Shown here: positions 63,879-64,000 of the stretch, in pieces | Layout: each line of letters starts with the position of its first letter | How positions within the stretch are numbered: the stretch's first letter is position 1 | DNA from: Terriglobia bacterium | Lineage (GTDB): Bacteria; Acidobacteriota; Terriglobia; Bryobacterales; Bryobacteraceae | Direction of reading: 5' to 3' | Assembly: GCA_020073445.1 (NCBI GenBank) | Contig: JAIQFE010000031.1 | Span: 29,590 to 93,589, forward strand | Length of the DNA: 64,000 bases | Translations under genes and position numbers: made by a program | The notes under the pieces: model-generated | What the model saw: the letters and a program-made list of their open reading frames with translations, nothing else | Told to the model about the DNA's origin: nothing | The model's database searches: none

Positions 63879-64000
63879 CTACGCGACGGCGGCTCCTTTC
63901 GCAATCGGTTTCTTGGAAACGGCGTTAGCCATCGAGGACAGCAACAACGGAATCTGGCGATGACCGATCACCCTGCGGAAGTGCCGCTCGGCGACGAGCA
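63879..64000 (-). mobile_element. transposase C-terminus, edge of an insertion sequence
   Basis: The minus strand reads LVAERHFRRVIGHRQIP then LLLSSMANAVSKKPIAKG to a TAG at 63879-63881 and is open to the window end. The FRRV.GHR.IP.L pattern is like the end of mutator-type (IS256-like) transposases, but I cannot be sure of the family. The SDR remnant lies directly outside it; the inverted repeat should be near 63859-63878. Confidence 0.5.

Noticed and set aside
1..64000. CRISPR arrays, rRNA genes, plasmid or chromosomal origins
   Set aside because: No regularly spaced repeats, no rRNA-like sequence, no DnaA-box cluster noticed while reading.

Overview
The window looks like a chromosomal piece of a high-G+C Acidobacterium, most likely a Solibacter/Bryobacter-type lineage. 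I infer this from the gene set (Oar-like TonB-dependent receptor with an N-terminal carboxypeptidase-regulatory domain, ECF sigma factor with a FecR-type anti-sigma partner, VWA protein, secreted M28 peptidase, SnoaL-like proteins), not from any search.

Layout. 1-5.2 kb holds the tail of an ATP-grasp ligase, a secreted SnoaL-like protein, a long-form GMP synthase, a C-terminal processing protease, a MerR regulator and ThiS. 5.26-18.1 kb is a twelve-gene complex I operon (nuoA-C-D-E-F-G-H-J-K-L-M-N); nuoB and nuoI are absent. A diguanylate cyclase converges on nuoN, followed by an OFA-type transporter. 20.6-26.4 kb is a minus-strand operon DUF177-rpmF-plsX-dsbD-M28 peptidase. 26.5-27.7 kb carries a Uma2 nuclease-like gene and a MazF toxin/antitoxin pair. 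28.0-30.6 kb is a MoxR-type ATPase overlapping a large protein of unknown function, then the Oar-like receptor and SMC on the opposite strand. 38.4-45.1 kb is one plus-strand unit: ECF sigma, zinc anti-sigma/FecR fusion, and two ABC-2 exporter pairs. An alanine-glyoxylate-type aminotransferase with an apparently leaderless promoter follows.

From tRNA-Val(GAC) at 46.4 kb the character changes. Directly beside the tRNA lies a 5'-truncated tyrosine-recombinase remnant, followed by small or broken genes (Flp pilin, a frameshifted small gene and its intact paralogue, a small membrane protein, an NTF2-like protein, a Cys-rich 47-residue ORF, dodecin). Then comes a co-oriented stress/metabolic set: ftsH (split by a 37-bp tandem duplication), an amino-acid dehydrogenase, malic enzyme, PEP synthase, a BON protein and a glycine-zipper membrane protein. 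The last 5 kb holds a VWA protein, HtrA and a Drr-like ABC exporter. At the very edge the C-terminal end of an SDR gene is cut by what looks like the end of an insertion sequence. I read 46.4 kb to the end as accessory DNA next to a tRNA integration site, partly decayed.

How genes work together: complex I feeds respiration; DUF177/L32/PlsX couples ribosome protein and lipid synthesis; the dehydrogenase, malic enzyme and PEP synthase could together move amino-acid and C4 carbon to PEP while FtsH, BON, HtrA and the membrane anchors handle envelope stress (inference). Best candidates for something new: the FtsH tandem duplication, the MoxR plus unknown 610-residue protein pair, the Cys-rich peptide with a strong ribosome binding site, and two strong hairpins sharing a CCGTTGC/GCAACGG stem in the malic-enzyme upstream region.
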